Source: Candidatus Rifleibacteriota bacterium
Lineage (GTDB): Bacteria > Muiribacteriota > Ozemobacteria > Ozemobacterales > Ozemobacteraceae
Length of the DNA: 64,000 nucleotides
Assembly (NCBI GenBank): GCA_015233155.1
Contig: JADFYG010000002.1
Location: forward strand, 1 to 64,000
Reading direction: 5' to 3'
In this document: piece after piece, positions 52,600-62,495 of the stretch
How the letters are laid out: each line of letters begins with the position of its first letter
Numbering within the stretch: the stretch's first letter is position 1
Translations under genes and position numbers: made by a program
Notes under the pieces: generated by a model
What the model saw: the letters and a program-made list of their open reading frames with translations, nothing else
What the model was told of the DNA's origin: nothing
Database searches by the model: none

Positions 52600-53604
52600 A
52601 TGGCATTAGTAAAAAATAGTAGCATTTCCCGGTCCCTCGGCACTTTGACACCGGCGGCTATTTTCACATCTCTTCTATTATGTGCCGCATTTATCTTTGT
52701 TTCATCTGCCTCTGGCGCGGCAAAAGTAGCCCCCGGAACCATGCCGGATGAAGGACTCCTGCTACGGCAGATCGAACGTTGTGAAAAGTATCTATACTCC
52801 CAAACCGGCGATGGAGCATTGACTGAACGGCTTACCCGTATCGAACGCGATTTACTTGGTCGTGTTTCATCATCTTCTCCGGCACGAAAAGTAGAAAATC
52901 TTTCTAATTTTCTGTTTCGGGGCGATTCAAGATCTCCCTCCCTGGACCTCAAGATTAACTATCTGGAATGGAATGTTTTTCACGAAACAAGGGTTGGTCC
53001 CTTGGTCGAACGTCTCAATGCCTTGGATAAAAAACTTTCAGGTAAACCATCGAGCGAACCGCTGGCCTTCAGAATCGAACAACTTGTAGCTATGATTGCC
53101 GATAATGGCATCGTATTACTCCACCAGGTGACGATTCCACGCGGTCATGAGATTCGCGTACGCATTGGGAAGCCCTTGAGCAGCCGAGATGCAAAAATCG
53201 GAAGCGAAATTCCTCTGACGGTCATAGATGACGTGTTCATCGACCACAATATTCTGGTGATCGGAAAAGGAGAGTTGGCAGTCGGTGAACTGGATCAGGT
53301 GCGTCCCGCCGGCCGTTTCGGTCGCACCGGACGCTTGAAGATGACGATACGCGAAGTGAATTCCATAGATGGAACCATCATACCGGTCGCTTTTACAGAT
53401 TTGGCTATGAACGAAATCGATAAGAAAAAATTGGGAATGGCTGCAGGCGCTTCAGCAGTGGGATATCTTGCCCTGGGGCCGGTTGGCCTTGTCGGCGGAA
53501 TTTTTGTGAAAGGCAAAGAAGCCGAGCTTCCGAAAGACAGTGAGCTGATTTTGACAGCCACTGAGGATACCAGGGTAAATGGCGTCGTCATAAATCGTCA
53601 CTGA
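52600..53604 (+). CDS. Exported protein with a beta-rich C-terminal domain, unknown family
   Basis: A 334-residue protein with a signal peptide (about 14-40, LLLCAAFIFVSSASGA). A helical region with heptad-like spacing (LTRIERDLLGRV, VERLNALDKKLSG) extends to about residue 170. A beta domain (about 185-275: HEIRVRIGKPLSSRDAKIG, and IGKGELAVGELDQVRPAGR) of a kind seen in exported proteins of uncertain function follows. A glycine-rich hydrophobic stretch and a short beta tail close the protein. AGGAG upstream supports the ATG. Function unknown; probably periplasmic. Confidence 0.65.
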   Translation: MALVKNSSISRSLGTLTPAAIFTSLLLCAAFIFVSSASGAAKVAPGTMPDEGLLLRQIERCEKYLYSQTGDGALTERLTRIERDLLGRVSSSSPARKVENLSNFLFRGDSRSPSLDLKINYLEWNVFHETRVGPLVERLNALDKKLSGKPSSEPLAFRIEQLVAMIADNGIVLLHQVTIPRGHEIRVRIGKPLSSRDAKIGSEIPLTVIDDVFIDHNILVIGKGELAVGELDQVRPAGRFGRTGRLKMTIREVNSIDGTIIPVAFTDLAMNEIDKKKLGMAAGASAVGYLALGPVGLVGGIFVKGKEAELPKDSELILTATEDTRVNGVVINRH

Positions 53605-53769
53605 CACCGATCCTTCTTTCGATAGCATAAATGTAACAGCACCTTCGTCTCTTGTTTCCGATGCGTTTTTACTGCTTAAGAACTGTGCACAACAATTACG
53701 AGGTAAATCATGCCACAGGCTGGGAACACCCACTTTTTTGCACTAAGCAATACTTAGGAAGATTATTAC

Positions 53770-54843
53770 ATGTGTCCGATTCTGTTCGAGTGGGGACCAA
53801 TTCGTATCGGGTCATATGGCCTACTCCTGGCACTGGCATTTGTCGGAGCAATAGTTGTCACGAACCGTGAGTTTCGCCGCAACGGGGCTGATCTGAACCT
53901 CGCCTGGGATATTTATCTCCTCGCGATTATCGGTGGAATGGGCGGTTCACGCACACTGTATCTGCTGGAAAACTGGCAACACTTCGTAAAGGACCCGTGG
54001 GGTGTTTTTTTCAACGGCACCGGTTTTTCCGTCATCGGAGGCTTCCTGCTCGCATTCGCATTGTGCGCATGGCGACTGCGCATAGCAAAAGCCTCGTTCA
54101 TAGCCATGGGCGATCTTGTTTCACCTGGGATGGTGACAGGTTATGCAATCGGGCGCTTGGGGTGTATAACTGCGGGTGACGGCTGTTATGGGGTTCCAAC
54201 ATTAATGCCTTGGGGAATGACCTTTCCTCATGGACTTGTACCTACGTTGAGCGCAAAGAGTCTGATTCTCACACAACTTTTCAGAGAGCGGTTTCCTCAA
54301 TTGCCAGTCCCGGTTGATATTCCGGTGCATCCAACGCCACTATACGAGTCGCTTTCCGCGTGGGTAATGCTGATAATTCTCCTGAGACCTGGCTGGGAAA
54401 TTGGCCCTGGGCGCCGTTTCTCGGTCTTCCTTGCCTGGTTCGGCATCTCGCGTTTTTTCGTCGAGTTTATTCGTCTTAATCCACGCGATCGCTTCGGCTT
54501 GTCGTCCGATCAGTGGCTTTCCATGGGAATCGCCTTTGCCGCGCTTATTCTTTGGTTCATTAGCCACAAATCTCAGCCTCGGGATAACTCCATAAAAACT
54601 TCACCCGAGTGTGTCTGCGAATCACATCCCGCCACTTCCACTAAAATGATTGTCGAGAGCGTAAATAGTTCACAAATACCTTTTGCCCACCCAATGGAGA
54701 ACGCCTCTTCAATTGCAGAAAAATGTGGTTCGGACAACAAAGAAATCAGTAGTGAAAACGGCCCAACGGTAATTCAGGATATTTCTCCGACATCTAACCC
54801 CGAATCACTCAAGAAGTCATCAACCCAAAGCGCCACCAAATAA
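53770..54843 (+). CDS. lgt: Prolipoprotein diacylglyceryl transferase
   Basis: A 357-residue multi-pass membrane enzyme that adds diacylglycerol to the lipobox Cys of prolipoproteins. Family motifs are IRIGSYGLLLALAF, GGMGGSRTLYLLEN, the signature YAIGRLGCITAGDGCYG, HPTPLYESL and SRFFVEFIRLNPRDR. The C-terminal ~70 residues form a hydrophilic tail rich in Ser and Asn beyond the usual family end, of unknown function. AGGA nine bases before the ATG supports the start. It serves the several lipoproteins in this window. Confidence 0.93.
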   Translation: MCPILFEWGPIRIGSYGLLLALAFVGAIVVTNREFRRNGADLNLAWDIYLLAIIGGMGGSRTLYLLENWQHFVKDPWGVFFNGTGFSVIGGFLLAFALCAWRLRIAKASFIAMGDLVSPGMVTGYAIGRLGCITAGDGCYGVPTLMPWGMTFPHGLVPTLSAKSLILTQLFRERFPQLPVPVDIPVHPTPLYESLSAWVMLIILLRPGWEIGPGRRFSVFLAWFGISRFFVEFIRLNPRDRFGLSSDQWLSMGIAFAALILWFISHKSQPRDNSIKTSPECVCESHPATSTKMIVESVNSSQIPFAHPMENASSIAEKCGSDNKEISSENGPTVIQDISPTSNPESLKKSSTQSATK

Positions 54844-55108
54844 CGAATCAAGTGGCACTCCAGAATAATCCAAAGCAAAAAAACTCTTTCCGTCGGGCGT
54901 CGGGCAAAACTCCGCGTGGAATTAGCCCCAATATGGATAATCCACCAAGCGCACATCCTTCGAACCAAGTCAAATACGAAAAACACAGCTCATTTTTGAT
55001 CATCAAAGTGATAATACTACTCAATAAATAGCAATACTACCAATAAGCTGTAAGATATCGCTCGCGCCACAATGGCAATCAAGAACATTAAACAATTATG
55101 AGCCCGAA
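54844..55108. other. Intergenic region between lgt and gpmA, no gene seen
   Basis: 265 bp between two convergent genes. AT-rich in places, with no convincing terminator hairpin, RNA gene or repeat. Confidence 0.5.
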
Positions 55109-55858
55109 TTATTTCTTGACCTTACCCTGTGCAGCGACCGCATCCATTGCCTTCGCAACTTCGTCGGCATCGCCGATGTAATAGTGCTTGATAGGCTTGA
55201 GCTGTGCGTCAAGCTCGTATACCAAGGGAATACCGGTCGGAATATTAAGTTCCGGAATGTCCTGATCTGAAATATTGTCCAGATATTTTACTAGTGCCCG
55301 AAACGAATTGCCATGGGCAACCATCAATACTCGCTTGCCCGTTTTGATCATCGGAGCTATCGTCTCATGCCAAGCGGGCAGAAAACGCGCAACAGTATCC
55401 TTGAGACTTTCGCAGGTCGGTAACTCTTCGGGCTTCAGATCCGCATAGCGGCGGTCAAAACCAGGAAAGCGTTCGTCGGTTTTATCCAAAGCGGTAGGCG
55501 GAACATCATACGACCGGCGCCAGATCAACACCTGTTTTTCGCCATACTTCGCAGCAGTCTCAGACTTGTTCAATCCCTGCAAAGCCCCATAATGACGCTC
55601 ATTCAGTCGCCAGTTACGGTAAACGGGAATCCACATAAGATCCATTTCATCAAGCACATACCAAAGAGTACGAATGGCACGCTTCAAGACGGACGTGTAA
55701 ACCACATCAAACGTGAATCCATTTTCCTTCAGAACCTTGCCCGCTCGTTTTGCTTCGGCCTGCCCCTTTTCCGACAGATCGACGTCAGTCCAGCCGGTGA
55801 AACGGTTTTCCTTATTCCAGGTGCTCTCACCATGGCGCACGAGAACTAGTTTATACAT
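55109..55858 (-). CDS. gpmA: 2,3-bisphosphoglycerate-dependent phosphoglycerate mutase
   Basis: A 249-residue dPGM interconverting 3- and 2-phosphoglycerate in glycolysis. The phosphorylated His is in [10 protein letters not shown], followed by [15 protein letters not shown]; the second catalytic His is in [16 protein letters not shown]. The C-terminal tail ([14 protein letters not shown]) that closes over the active site is complete. AGGAG upstream supports the ATG. No other glycolytic genes are near; hemW lies upstream on the same strand, 256 bp away. Confidence 0.97.
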   Translation of the reverse strand: MYKLVLVRHGESTWNKENRFTGWTDVDLSEKGQAEAKRAGKVLKENGFTFDVVYTSVLKRAIRTLWYVLDEMDLMWIPVYRNWRLNERHYGALQGLNKSETAAKYGEKQVLIWRRSYDVPPTALDKTDERFPGFDRRYADLKPEELPTCESLKDTVARFLPAWHETIAPMIKTGKRVLMVAHGNSFRALVKYLDNISDQDIPELNIPTGIPLVYELDAQLKPIKHYYIGDADEVAKAMDAVAAQGKVKK

Positions 55859-56114
55859 TGTCGTTCTCCTTCTTTATTTAGGTTCTGTAAATCCATTGAT
55901 GCTCAAGTCTCATATGGAACGCCCTCCGTTGTCAAGAGGTCATTGACGCCTTCTGCAGCGAATAGATATGGCGGATCCGCATTCCAGGGAATTCGGCGGC
56001 TTAGTCCCGCTCACTGTAATCTTGTGGATCTCGTGTATTTCAAACGCAAAGCCGGTATTTATAGTTAATTCCACGTGAGCCTGCAATTCCGATCGATGAA
56101 TCAGCTCCGGATAA

Positions 56115-57233
56115 TTAGTCGTCAAAGAGACTGGCAATAACGCGATTTGCTATGATGATACCGGACCGTGCCAGTCGGAAAACATCGCCCGAGTGTTCGA
56201 TGAACCCCAACGAGGTCTGCTCTTGGAGCGCTGCAAGTAGCGTCGAGGAGGGTAAACCAAAACGTCTCTCATAAGAACGAAGATTCAGGCCATCGGAAAT
56301 CAGACGTAAATGCAACATAAGATACTCCCGCGCCTGAATCGAGGGGCTGAGAGGCTCTATCTCGCGCGGAACATCACCTAGCCAGTCGATAAGCGTTGCC
56401 GGATTGGTGCATCGCCTGCCATCCAGTGTTTCCACGGCGGCTGGACCAAAACCGAGATAGTCGTTCCCATCCCAGTAACCCATATTATGGCGACAGCGGC
56501 CACCTTGACGCGCAAAGTTCGAGATTTCGTAATGTTCAAAGTCTCTGCTACGCAGAACGGCTGCAAGTTCAAAAAGTTCTTCAGGACCAACATCTGCTGG
56601 ATCCGGAAATTTGCCCGAAGCGACCGCTTCGCCAAGAGGAGTCTCGGGCTCAGCAGTTAAAAAATATGCGGAAATATGTTCAAGCTGAAACCGTTCGAGT
56701 AATTTGGCAAGATCTTCGGACACTGATGGACATCCGGGGATACCCAGAATAAGATCGATTCCGACGCGTTTTGTGAGGGAAAAAGCAAGGTCAAGAGCTT
56801 TTTCTAACCGTGCTTGAGTTCCGAGTCGTCCAAGTCGTATGAGCTGGTCATCATCGAGTCGCTGAGCCCCAATGCTGAGTCGCAGCTTAGGCAGATCACG
56901 CAATATCGGTAAAAATTCGGGAGTCAGCGTTTCAGGATTGGTCTCAATGGTCCATTCAGCTATTGACGCGCCTCTGAGACATTTCGTGAGAAAATGGACA
57001 AGGCTGGCAAATGGTCTCGGACCAATAGCTGTTGGATTTCCACCACCGATGAACACTGTGGTAATACGACGTGCAAGATCAGACGAAAGACGCCTTGTCA
57101 GTTCTCGGGATATCCCATCAATATACTTGGAAATGGTTTCCGGAGAAGGAATAGCGGATGCAAAGGCACAATAATCACATTTCTTAAGACAAAACGGGAC
57201 ATGAACGTACAAACCCAGAGGAGCAACCGACAT
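56115..57233 (-). CDS. hemW: HemW-like radical SAM protein
   Basis: A 372-residue radical SAM protein with the cluster motif CLKKCDYCAFAS, GGGNPTAIGP, IETNPETLTPE and LSIGAQRLDDDQL, matching the HemN/HemW family. HemW lacks the second SAM and substrate features of true coproporphyrinogen oxidase HemN and is a heme-binding protein or chaperone; the length and the CxxxCxxC form fit HemW. No heme biosynthesis genes are adjacent. The ATG at 57233 begins directly before the usual VHVPFC start and has GGAG about nine bases upstream. Confidence 0.9.
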   Translation of the reverse strand: MSVAPLGLYVHVPFCLKKCDYCAFASAIPSPETISKYIDGISRELTRRLSSDLARRITTVFIGGGNPTAIGPRPFASLVHFLTKCLRGASIAEWTIETNPETLTPEFLPILRDLPKLRLSIGAQRLDDDQLIRLGRLGTQARLEKALDLAFSLTKRVGIDLILGIPGCPSVSEDLAKLLERFQLEHISAYFLTAEPETPLGEAVASGKFPDPADVGPEELFELAAVLRSRDFEHYEISNFARQGGRCRHNMGYWDGNDYLGFGPAAVETLDGRRCTNPATLIDWLGDVPREIEPLSPSIQAREYLMLHLRLISDGLNLRSYERRFGLPSSTLLAALQEQTSLGFIEHSGDVFRLARSGIIIANRVIASLFDD

Positions 57234-57567
57234 TTACCAACTCCAGTAACCGAGTGATTGAATGCATTCCACCGTAGTCATGATACAATGTCGGAAATGA
57301 AAAATTCGACACTAAATCAACTTTACGTCTTTTTCAATCCAGGTAATGTAATATGCATTTTTTGCAGATTGAATCGATTCTGTCGTTAAGCTCCAAATGA
57401 TGAATTTGCCATCTTCTTTTCAGCCAAAATGCCAAATTTACAGCAGAATAAATATTTGCACCTGGATTCTTATATGCACCTGTCTGATGCTGAAAATGCA
57501 AGTTTACGGGGAGTCAATCAATCAAACCATGGCAACCCAACCATCGGTTATTTCAGGAGGAAAAATC
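57234..57567 (+). other. Divergent intergenic region with possible N-terminal extension of the MBL gene
   Basis: Between hemW (-) and the MBL gene (+). The frame of the MBL gene is open back to ATG 57397 and would add 57 residues with a hydrophobic stretch (ICTWILICTCLMLKM) resembling a signal peptide. There is no Shine-Dalgarno at 57397, while 57568 has AGGAGG. No other gene or repeat is seen. Confidence 0.4.
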
Positions 57568-58197
57568 ATGTTGATGGAACAAATCCCAGTTGGCGGAATG
57601 AGAAACTTCGCCTACATTTTCGGAACAAGAGAGGGCGGCGAGGGCGTCATTGTTGATCCAGGGTTCGATGGAGATAAGATCGTCGAGACAGCAAAACGCC
57701 TCAAACTCAATATCACCCGTATAATTTTAACACATCACCATTTCGATCACGTCAGCGCAGCATCGGCCGTAAAAACACGCACTGGAGCAAAGATCCTTGC
57801 TCACCCGGAAACGGAAAGATTGCTGGAAGGAGCCGCTGCTCTCGATGGCAAGCTTGTCGATGGCGACTCCTTCTCACTGGAACCGACGGAAGGAGTGGTA
57901 AAGATTATCCACACCCCAGGCCATGCTCCCGGATCGATCTGTCTTGTCGTCGACGACAAATGGTTGATCACGGGAGACACCCTCTTCATAGGCAACTGCG
58001 GAAGAACTGACCTTCCGGGTGGCGATGCGAAAACCTTGTTCAACAGTTTGCAAAAACTTAAAAAACTACCCGACGAATTGATTCTGCTGACGGGCCACGA
58101 TTATGGCCCGGCTCAACGCCGCACTTTGGGCGAGGAAAAGCGCCTCAATCCTGTACTTAGCGCACCATCATTCGAAATTTTCGACTCACTTCTTTGA
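57568..58197 (+). CDS. Metallo-beta-lactamase-fold hydrolase (glyoxalase II-like)
   Basis: A 209-residue MBL-fold enzyme with metal motif THHHFDH, then HTPGHAPGSICL, ITGDTLFIGNCGRTDLPGG and GHDYGP. This arrangement is close to glyoxalase II/persulfide dioxygenase-type hydrolases; the GRTDLPGGD motif is common in small glyoxalase-like enzymes. AGGAGG seven bases before ATG 57568 supports the cytoplasmic start; a longer exported form from ATG 57397 is possible. Substrate cannot be decided. A ChaN-like gene follows 62 bp later on the same strand. Confidence 0.9.
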   Translation: MLMEQIPVGGMRNFAYIFGTREGGEGVIVDPGFDGDKIVETAKRLKLNITRIILTHHHFDHVSAASAVKTRTGAKILAHPETERLLEGAAALDGKLVDGDSFSLEPTEGVVKIIHTPGHAPGSICLVVDDKWLITGDTLFIGNCGRTDLPGGDAKTLFNSLQKLKKLPDELILLTGHDYGPAQRRTLGEEKRLNPVLSAPSFEIFDSLL

Positions 58198-58259
58198 AAT
58201 GAGAACCTTATCAAGACATATTCTGAAGATTTTTTTTCAATAACCCTGGAGGTATCACA

Positions 58260-59612
58260 ATGTGGAAGCAGCGATTCTCCCCCAAATCACCGATTGCCCT
58301 GTCACAATGCATTATATTGCTGTTGATCTTTTTTATTGGAGAGTTGGTAACAATGAATGCATGCTTAGCCAAAGAAGAAAACCAGGAATTCAATAGTTTA
58401 AGACTTCCTTTCGGTGATCCAAAAACTCGTCTGGATATGGCAAAAGTTACACTTAATGCCATCTATTCGGCTCGAGAAGGCCACGATATAGATTCCGATA
58501 TTTTTTTTCGCGAACTCGGAAAAACAGATATTATCCTGATCGGGGAAAGTCACACAAGTGATCAGCATCATCAGGTTCAAAAACGAATTATCGAAGGTTT
58601 GACTGAACGTGGCTTCAAGGTTGTTCTTGGCCTGGAAATGTTTAACCCGTCCCAAAACCAGGCCCTGGCAGATTTTATACAAGGGTCCATAAAAGAAGAT
58701 GATTTCATGGACAAAATCGGATGGTTCAAATCCTGGAGCCACAATTGGCGTTATTATCAGCCGATTTTTGCGTATTCCAGAGATCATCGGATTCCCATGA
58801 CTGGAATAAACATTCCTCATGAATTAGTTACCAAAGTTCGCAAATCCGGACTGGAAAGTTTATCTGAAGACGAGCGCAGGCAAATTCCCACCCCGGACAC
58901 GACGAACGCGGAACATCGATATTTTGTAAACGCTATGATGCAAGGGATCGGAGCCCAAGCCCCGGAAATATTCACCGGCATGTATATGTCCCAATGCCTA
59001 TGGGATGCAGCCATGGGCGAAGGAGCAATGATGGCTGCGCAGAAATATCCGGGAGCAAAGATAGTGGTTCTGGCCGGTACAGGTCACGTGGCTTACAATC
59101 TCGGAATAGCTAGGATAATCGGCAATCGAAGTTCTTTTAGAACCACGACAATTATCCCTGTTGATATACCCGGCCAGGAAAATGAGACCAGCAAAAGCGC
59201 GGACGATAAAACAAAGAACTCGAAACGCCAGTTCTCGGTACACCTCGGCCCAGCATCTGAAAAATCTGATATACCCAATTCAATTATCTCGCGAGGAGTT
59301 GCTGATTTTTTTATTGGCGTGACGGAAGAGAAATTTGAAAAATATCCAACTCTTGGCTTGAGTCTAAAAGATAGTTCGAAAGGCATGGAAATATCGATCA
59401 TATTTCCGGAAACATTAGCAGAAAAAAAGGGATTCAAGATGGGCGACCTGATCCTGCAGGTCAACGGAAATTCTTTCGCAAATACTGTCGAACTGAAAAA
59501 ATGGATGACCTTTCTCGACTGGGAAGACCAGATCGATTTTTTGATATTGCGTGACAACAAAAATATCCACGTCAAATTTCGCCTGTCTCCGGAGCCGAGT
59601 GAAACTGATTGA
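58260..59612 (+). CDS. Exported ChaN-like protein with C-terminal PDZ domain
   Basis: A 450-residue protein with a signal sequence (about 15-37). A ChaN/heme-binding-uptake (EreA/ChaN-like) domain follows: IILIGESHTSDQHHQ, VLGLEMFNPSQNQ, WSHNWRYYQPIFAYSR and VVLAGTGHVAYNLGIA. A C-terminal PDZ domain (about 345-440: LGLSLKDSSKGMEIS and KKGFKMGDLILQVNGNSF) follows. GGAGG seven bases before the ATG supports the start. ChaN proteins bind heme; the fused PDZ suggests a substrate- or partner-recognising version. HemW is encoded two genes away on the other strand, a suggestive but weak link to heme. Confidence 0.87.
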   Translation: MWKQRFSPKSPIALSQCIILLLIFFIGELVTMNACLAKEENQEFNSLRLPFGDPKTRLDMAKVTLNAIYSAREGHDIDSDIFFRELGKTDIILIGESHTSDQHHQVQKRIIEGLTERGFKVVLGLEMFNPSQNQALADFIQGSIKEDDFMDKIGWFKSWSHNWRYYQPIFAYSRDHRIPMTGINIPHELVTKVRKSGLESLSEDERRQIPTPDTTNAEHRYFVNAMMQGIGAQAPEIFTGMYMSQCLWDAAMGEGAMMAAQKYPGAKIVVLAGTGHVAYNLGIARIIGNRSSFRTTTIIPVDIPGQENETSKSADDKTKNSKRQFSVHLGPASEKSDIPNSIISRGVADFFIGVTEEKFEKYPTLGLSLKDSSKGMEISIIFPETLAEKKGFKMGDLILQVNGNSFANTVELKKWMTFLDWEDQIDFLILRDNKNIHVKFRLSPEPSETD

Positions 59613-59622
59613 TCAGAAATGC

Positions 59623-60333
59623 ATGAAAACTGAATTTTCCACTGCAGCACCAGGAGAAAAGAGTGCAATATCTCGCATTCTTCTCGCGGCAAATGCTCCG
59701 CGTGAAAAAATAAGAGTTCCTGGTGGTTCATGGGATCTGGTTATCGGTGTTGATGGAGGCGGCGATCTTCTGTGTAAATGGGGGATAAAAGCCAACCTGT
59801 TGATCGGAGATCTCGACTCTTTGAGCGAAAATGGCCGAGTATTTCACGAAGCAAGCGGCGCGCAAATCAAGGTTTATCCGGCAGATAAAAATCAGACTGA
59901 TCTTGAATTAGCGCTTAACGAATTACCCGCGAGCTTCCACACTGAAATCCATCTGTCAGGTTTTTTGGGTGGTCGTACCGATATGTCTTTGTTGAACTGT
60001 CTATTACCCGGCAGGTTCATCGATCGCGGTTGGTACACTTTTGACACACCGGACGGCTGCGGCGGGATATTTGGTGCCGGTGAAATGATAGTCAGTCGCC
60101 TTTCTCCCGGAATATCATGCGCATTGCTCGCCCTTAGTGAACTGGTCGAAGGTATTGAATCGAGTGGCGTTCGATGGCCATTGCATTACGAAACGCTGCA
60201 TCTTGGCGAAAGCCGAGGTGTCAGTAATATTATCGAGGAGTCGCAATGGCGGGTACGCGTTCAGAATGGGGTTCTCCTGTGGCTGGTAACCGGTCCGAAT
60301 CGTGCAGACGTCGAAATAGAACGGCGTTTCTAA
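59623..60333 (+). CDS. thiN: Thiamine pyrophosphokinase
   Basis: A 236-residue enzyme making thiamine diphosphate from thiamine and ATP. Motifs are VIGVDGGGDLL, LLIGDLDSL, YPADKNQTDLELAL and LSGFLGGRTDMSLLN; the late C-terminal domain matches the family. ATG 59623 lies ten bases after the ChaN-like stop. The end overlaps the convergent Ig-like gene by 104 bp. In Bacillus thiN (yloS) follows rpe in the rlmN-prkC cluster; here it is about 53 kb away from rpe. Confidence 0.9.
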   Translation: MKTEFSTAAPGEKSAISRILLAANAPREKIRVPGGSWDLVIGVDGGGDLLCKWGIKANLLIGDLDSLSENGRVFHEASGAQIKVYPADKNQTDLELALNELPASFHTEIHLSGFLGGRTDMSLLNCLLPGRFIDRGWYTFDTPDGCGGIFGAGEMIVSRLSPGISCALLALSELVEGIESSGVRWPLHYETLHLGESRGVSNIIEESQWRVRVQNGVLLWLVTGPNRADVEIERRF

Positions 60334-62236
60334 TTGTCCGTAGCCGTTTATCAGAGGAAATTTTTTCAGGATCCGGGAGAAGTGCTGTTGGAATACGCTC
60401 TGATACGATATCGGAAAGCATCAGATCAAGGCGCTCGGCAGGCAGTTTGCCTGCGGTCAAAAGAGCAATATCGGCGGAAAAGCCTGGCCTGGACTCAACA
60501 GATGCCATTATAGAGCTTTTTCCAGTAGAAGGAATCCGGCGAATATCTATAGCTCCAATCTGTCCATGGGCTGCGATCACTTTGTGAAGCCATGGCATAA
60601 GCTGTAATGGTGCATAAATGCGTCGATATGCGAGAATAATTGAAACTGGAGGTGTGCCAAAAAGTTGCAACGGACGTATATCTCCGTCCGGGGGGTTTGT
60701 TGACTGTGATGTAGAAAAAATGGGGAGCCAGAGAACCGATGAACGCGAGGATTTCCAGGTAACCGACGAAGAAGCCGGCTGTAATTCACATAACTCTGAA
60801 TTTGCAGGGTCTTGAAAACCGCTGATAATGATACCTCCGTCTATGATAACAGGCGGAGTCTGATCAAGCCTGACCACTATTGCATTCGAAAAGACACTGG
60901 CGTTTCCACGATCGAGTGGAGTTCCATCATGGGTTGAATCAAAGGCCTGTGCAATCAAAAGATTATTGCCGGCAGCAAGAGGAACATCGACAAATGCGAA
61001 GGAGCCGTTTGAATCTGCAACAGCGCTTGCAATAGCAGTCCCGCCACGTGTCAATTCGAGACGCATCGGGCCACTGTAATACGGAGGATCGACAACACCT
61101 TTTCCTGTAATGCGCACGGTTGTTTTGTTGACTGGAGACGTCGGCGTATCAAGTACAGGAGAAGCCGGCGGCGTAAAATCAACTGTAACAGGAAATTGCA
61201 CCCCTGACTCCGAAACATTTCCCAATGCGTCAATGCGGCGGGCACTGAAGTTATGTATGCCTTCCGTGAGACTAAAAACCTGCGCTAACCAGGAATCAGC
61301 ACCTGCTGCAATATCGACAGTCGCGGCCACAGTGGGTCCGTCGAGGACTTCGACCCTCTGTTTTGTATTATCTTTTTGAATACTCCCCGAAAGTTTGATC
61401 GAATCGACTCGCACTGGTGACACTGGCGCACAGGAAATAATCGTCGGAGCCCCATCTGCCGAGGCATCCACTGAAAAAGCAACTTGGTCAGAACCTTCAT
61501 TGCGGGTGGCAGCCGGCTCCGTGTTGTCTCGCCCGATGACGCGCACAGTATATACGCCGCCACTGGTTGCCGGGGGAACCGTAATCTTATATTGATTGTT
61601 TGAAAATGGAGCTGATTCAGGAGATAGCGGGGAAGGCGCCGACCAAACCCCAGGAGAAATGCTGAACTTCGGAGCCTCGCCAAGTGATTCCGAACTTGTA
61701 AAACCGAGAATTACATCATTGAAGCTTGCAACAGATGAAACCACTGATCCTGAAACGATCGAAAGCGTTATTTGGGGAGGAGTCTTGTCGATCATGAGCA
61801 TTCCGGCGGCCGGGATGTCTCCTGATGGCTGCCCATTGGGAACAGCCGTTTCCAGAACATTCACCGAGAATGTCTTTTGACCTTCAGCCAGACTTCCGGC
61901 ACTCAAAGAAATCATCGCTGCCGGCTGCGATGTATTTATGGTGCCGACGGTAGCAGGTCCCACTTTGAAGACGGCAGCAAATGGAGGCGTGTCTCCCTGC
62001 CATGCGGCGGAGATGTTAATGTTTCCACCGGCATTAATGCTTTGAGTCAGGTCGGCCGGTGACGTGATAACACAAGTCGGATTGTGGATCGCTGCGCTAG
62101 CGGGAGACATCAGTAGCAATCCATAAAACAATGCTATTGCCATCAAAATATGTATTCGTGATTTTAAAATAACTCTATTTAAGGTCATACATCGCATTTT
62201 TTGAAAGATCTGAACTCGGGATATTAATATCACCAT
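60230..62236 (-). CDS. Secreted multi-domain Ig-like/cadherin-like protein
   Basis: A 668-residue exported protein. A long basic N-region and hydrophobic core (ILMAIALFYGLLLMSPASA) form the signal. The mature part has several bacterial Ig-like domains marked by the linkers DKTPPQITLSIVSG, DFTPPASPVLDTPTSPVN and DQTPPVIIDGGIIISG. The last ~200 residues are different, with mixed basic and hydrophobic sequence, and do not look Ig-like. A GAGG-like site precedes ATG 62236; ATG 62188 is an alternative. Probably a surface adhesin or exported binding protein. The 3' end overlaps thiN. Confidence 0.75.
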   Translation of the reverse strand: MVILISRVQIFQKMRCMTLNRVILKSRIHILMAIALFYGLLLMSPASAAIHNPTCVITSPADLTQSINAGGNINISAAWQGDTPPFAAVFKVGPATVGTINTSQPAAMISLSAGSLAEGQKTFSVNVLETAVPNGQPSGDIPAAGMLMIDKTPPQITLSIVSGSVVSSVASFNDVILGFTSSESLGEAPKFSISPGVWSAPSPLSPESAPFSNNQYKITVPPATSGGVYTVRVIGRDNTEPAATRNEGSDQVAFSVDASADGAPTIISCAPVSPVRVDSIKLSGSIQKDNTKQRVEVLDGPTVAATVDIAAGADSWLAQVFSLTEGIHNFSARRIDALGNVSESGVQFPVTVDFTPPASPVLDTPTSPVNKTTVRITGKGVVDPPYYSGPMRLELTRGGTAIASAVADSNGSFAFVDVPLAAGNNLLIAQAFDSTHDGTPLDRGNASVFSNAIVVRLDQTPPVIIDGGIIISGFQDPANSELCELQPASSSVTWKSSRSSVLWLPIFSTSQSTNPPDGDIRPLQLFGTPPVSIILAYRRIYAPLQLMPWLHKVIAAHGQIGAIDIRRIPSTGKSSIMASVESRPGFSADIALLTAGKLPAERLDLMLSDIVSERIPTALLPDPEKISSDKRLRTIRNAVLFRRLHDSDRLPATGEPHSERVPAIATPR

Positions 62237-62495
62237 AGGCTGTACCTCGCTTCAAAATAACACAAAATCCCGGAAAAATCGTGCTTATCGATGTATTGGG
62301 GCGATTCAGCGGATCGTCCGGGGAATTAGCGCCCACATTTTGTAATTGATATAACACCTGTCATTATCAATTATACTCACGAACATTTTCTTTCGGGGGG
62401 ATTGCGGACAGTGCAAAAAATCCGTAAAATATTTTTATCTCAATTATGATATGGGCGTAATTTTTTATTTGCAATAATCCATGCAGGAGGGTTTC

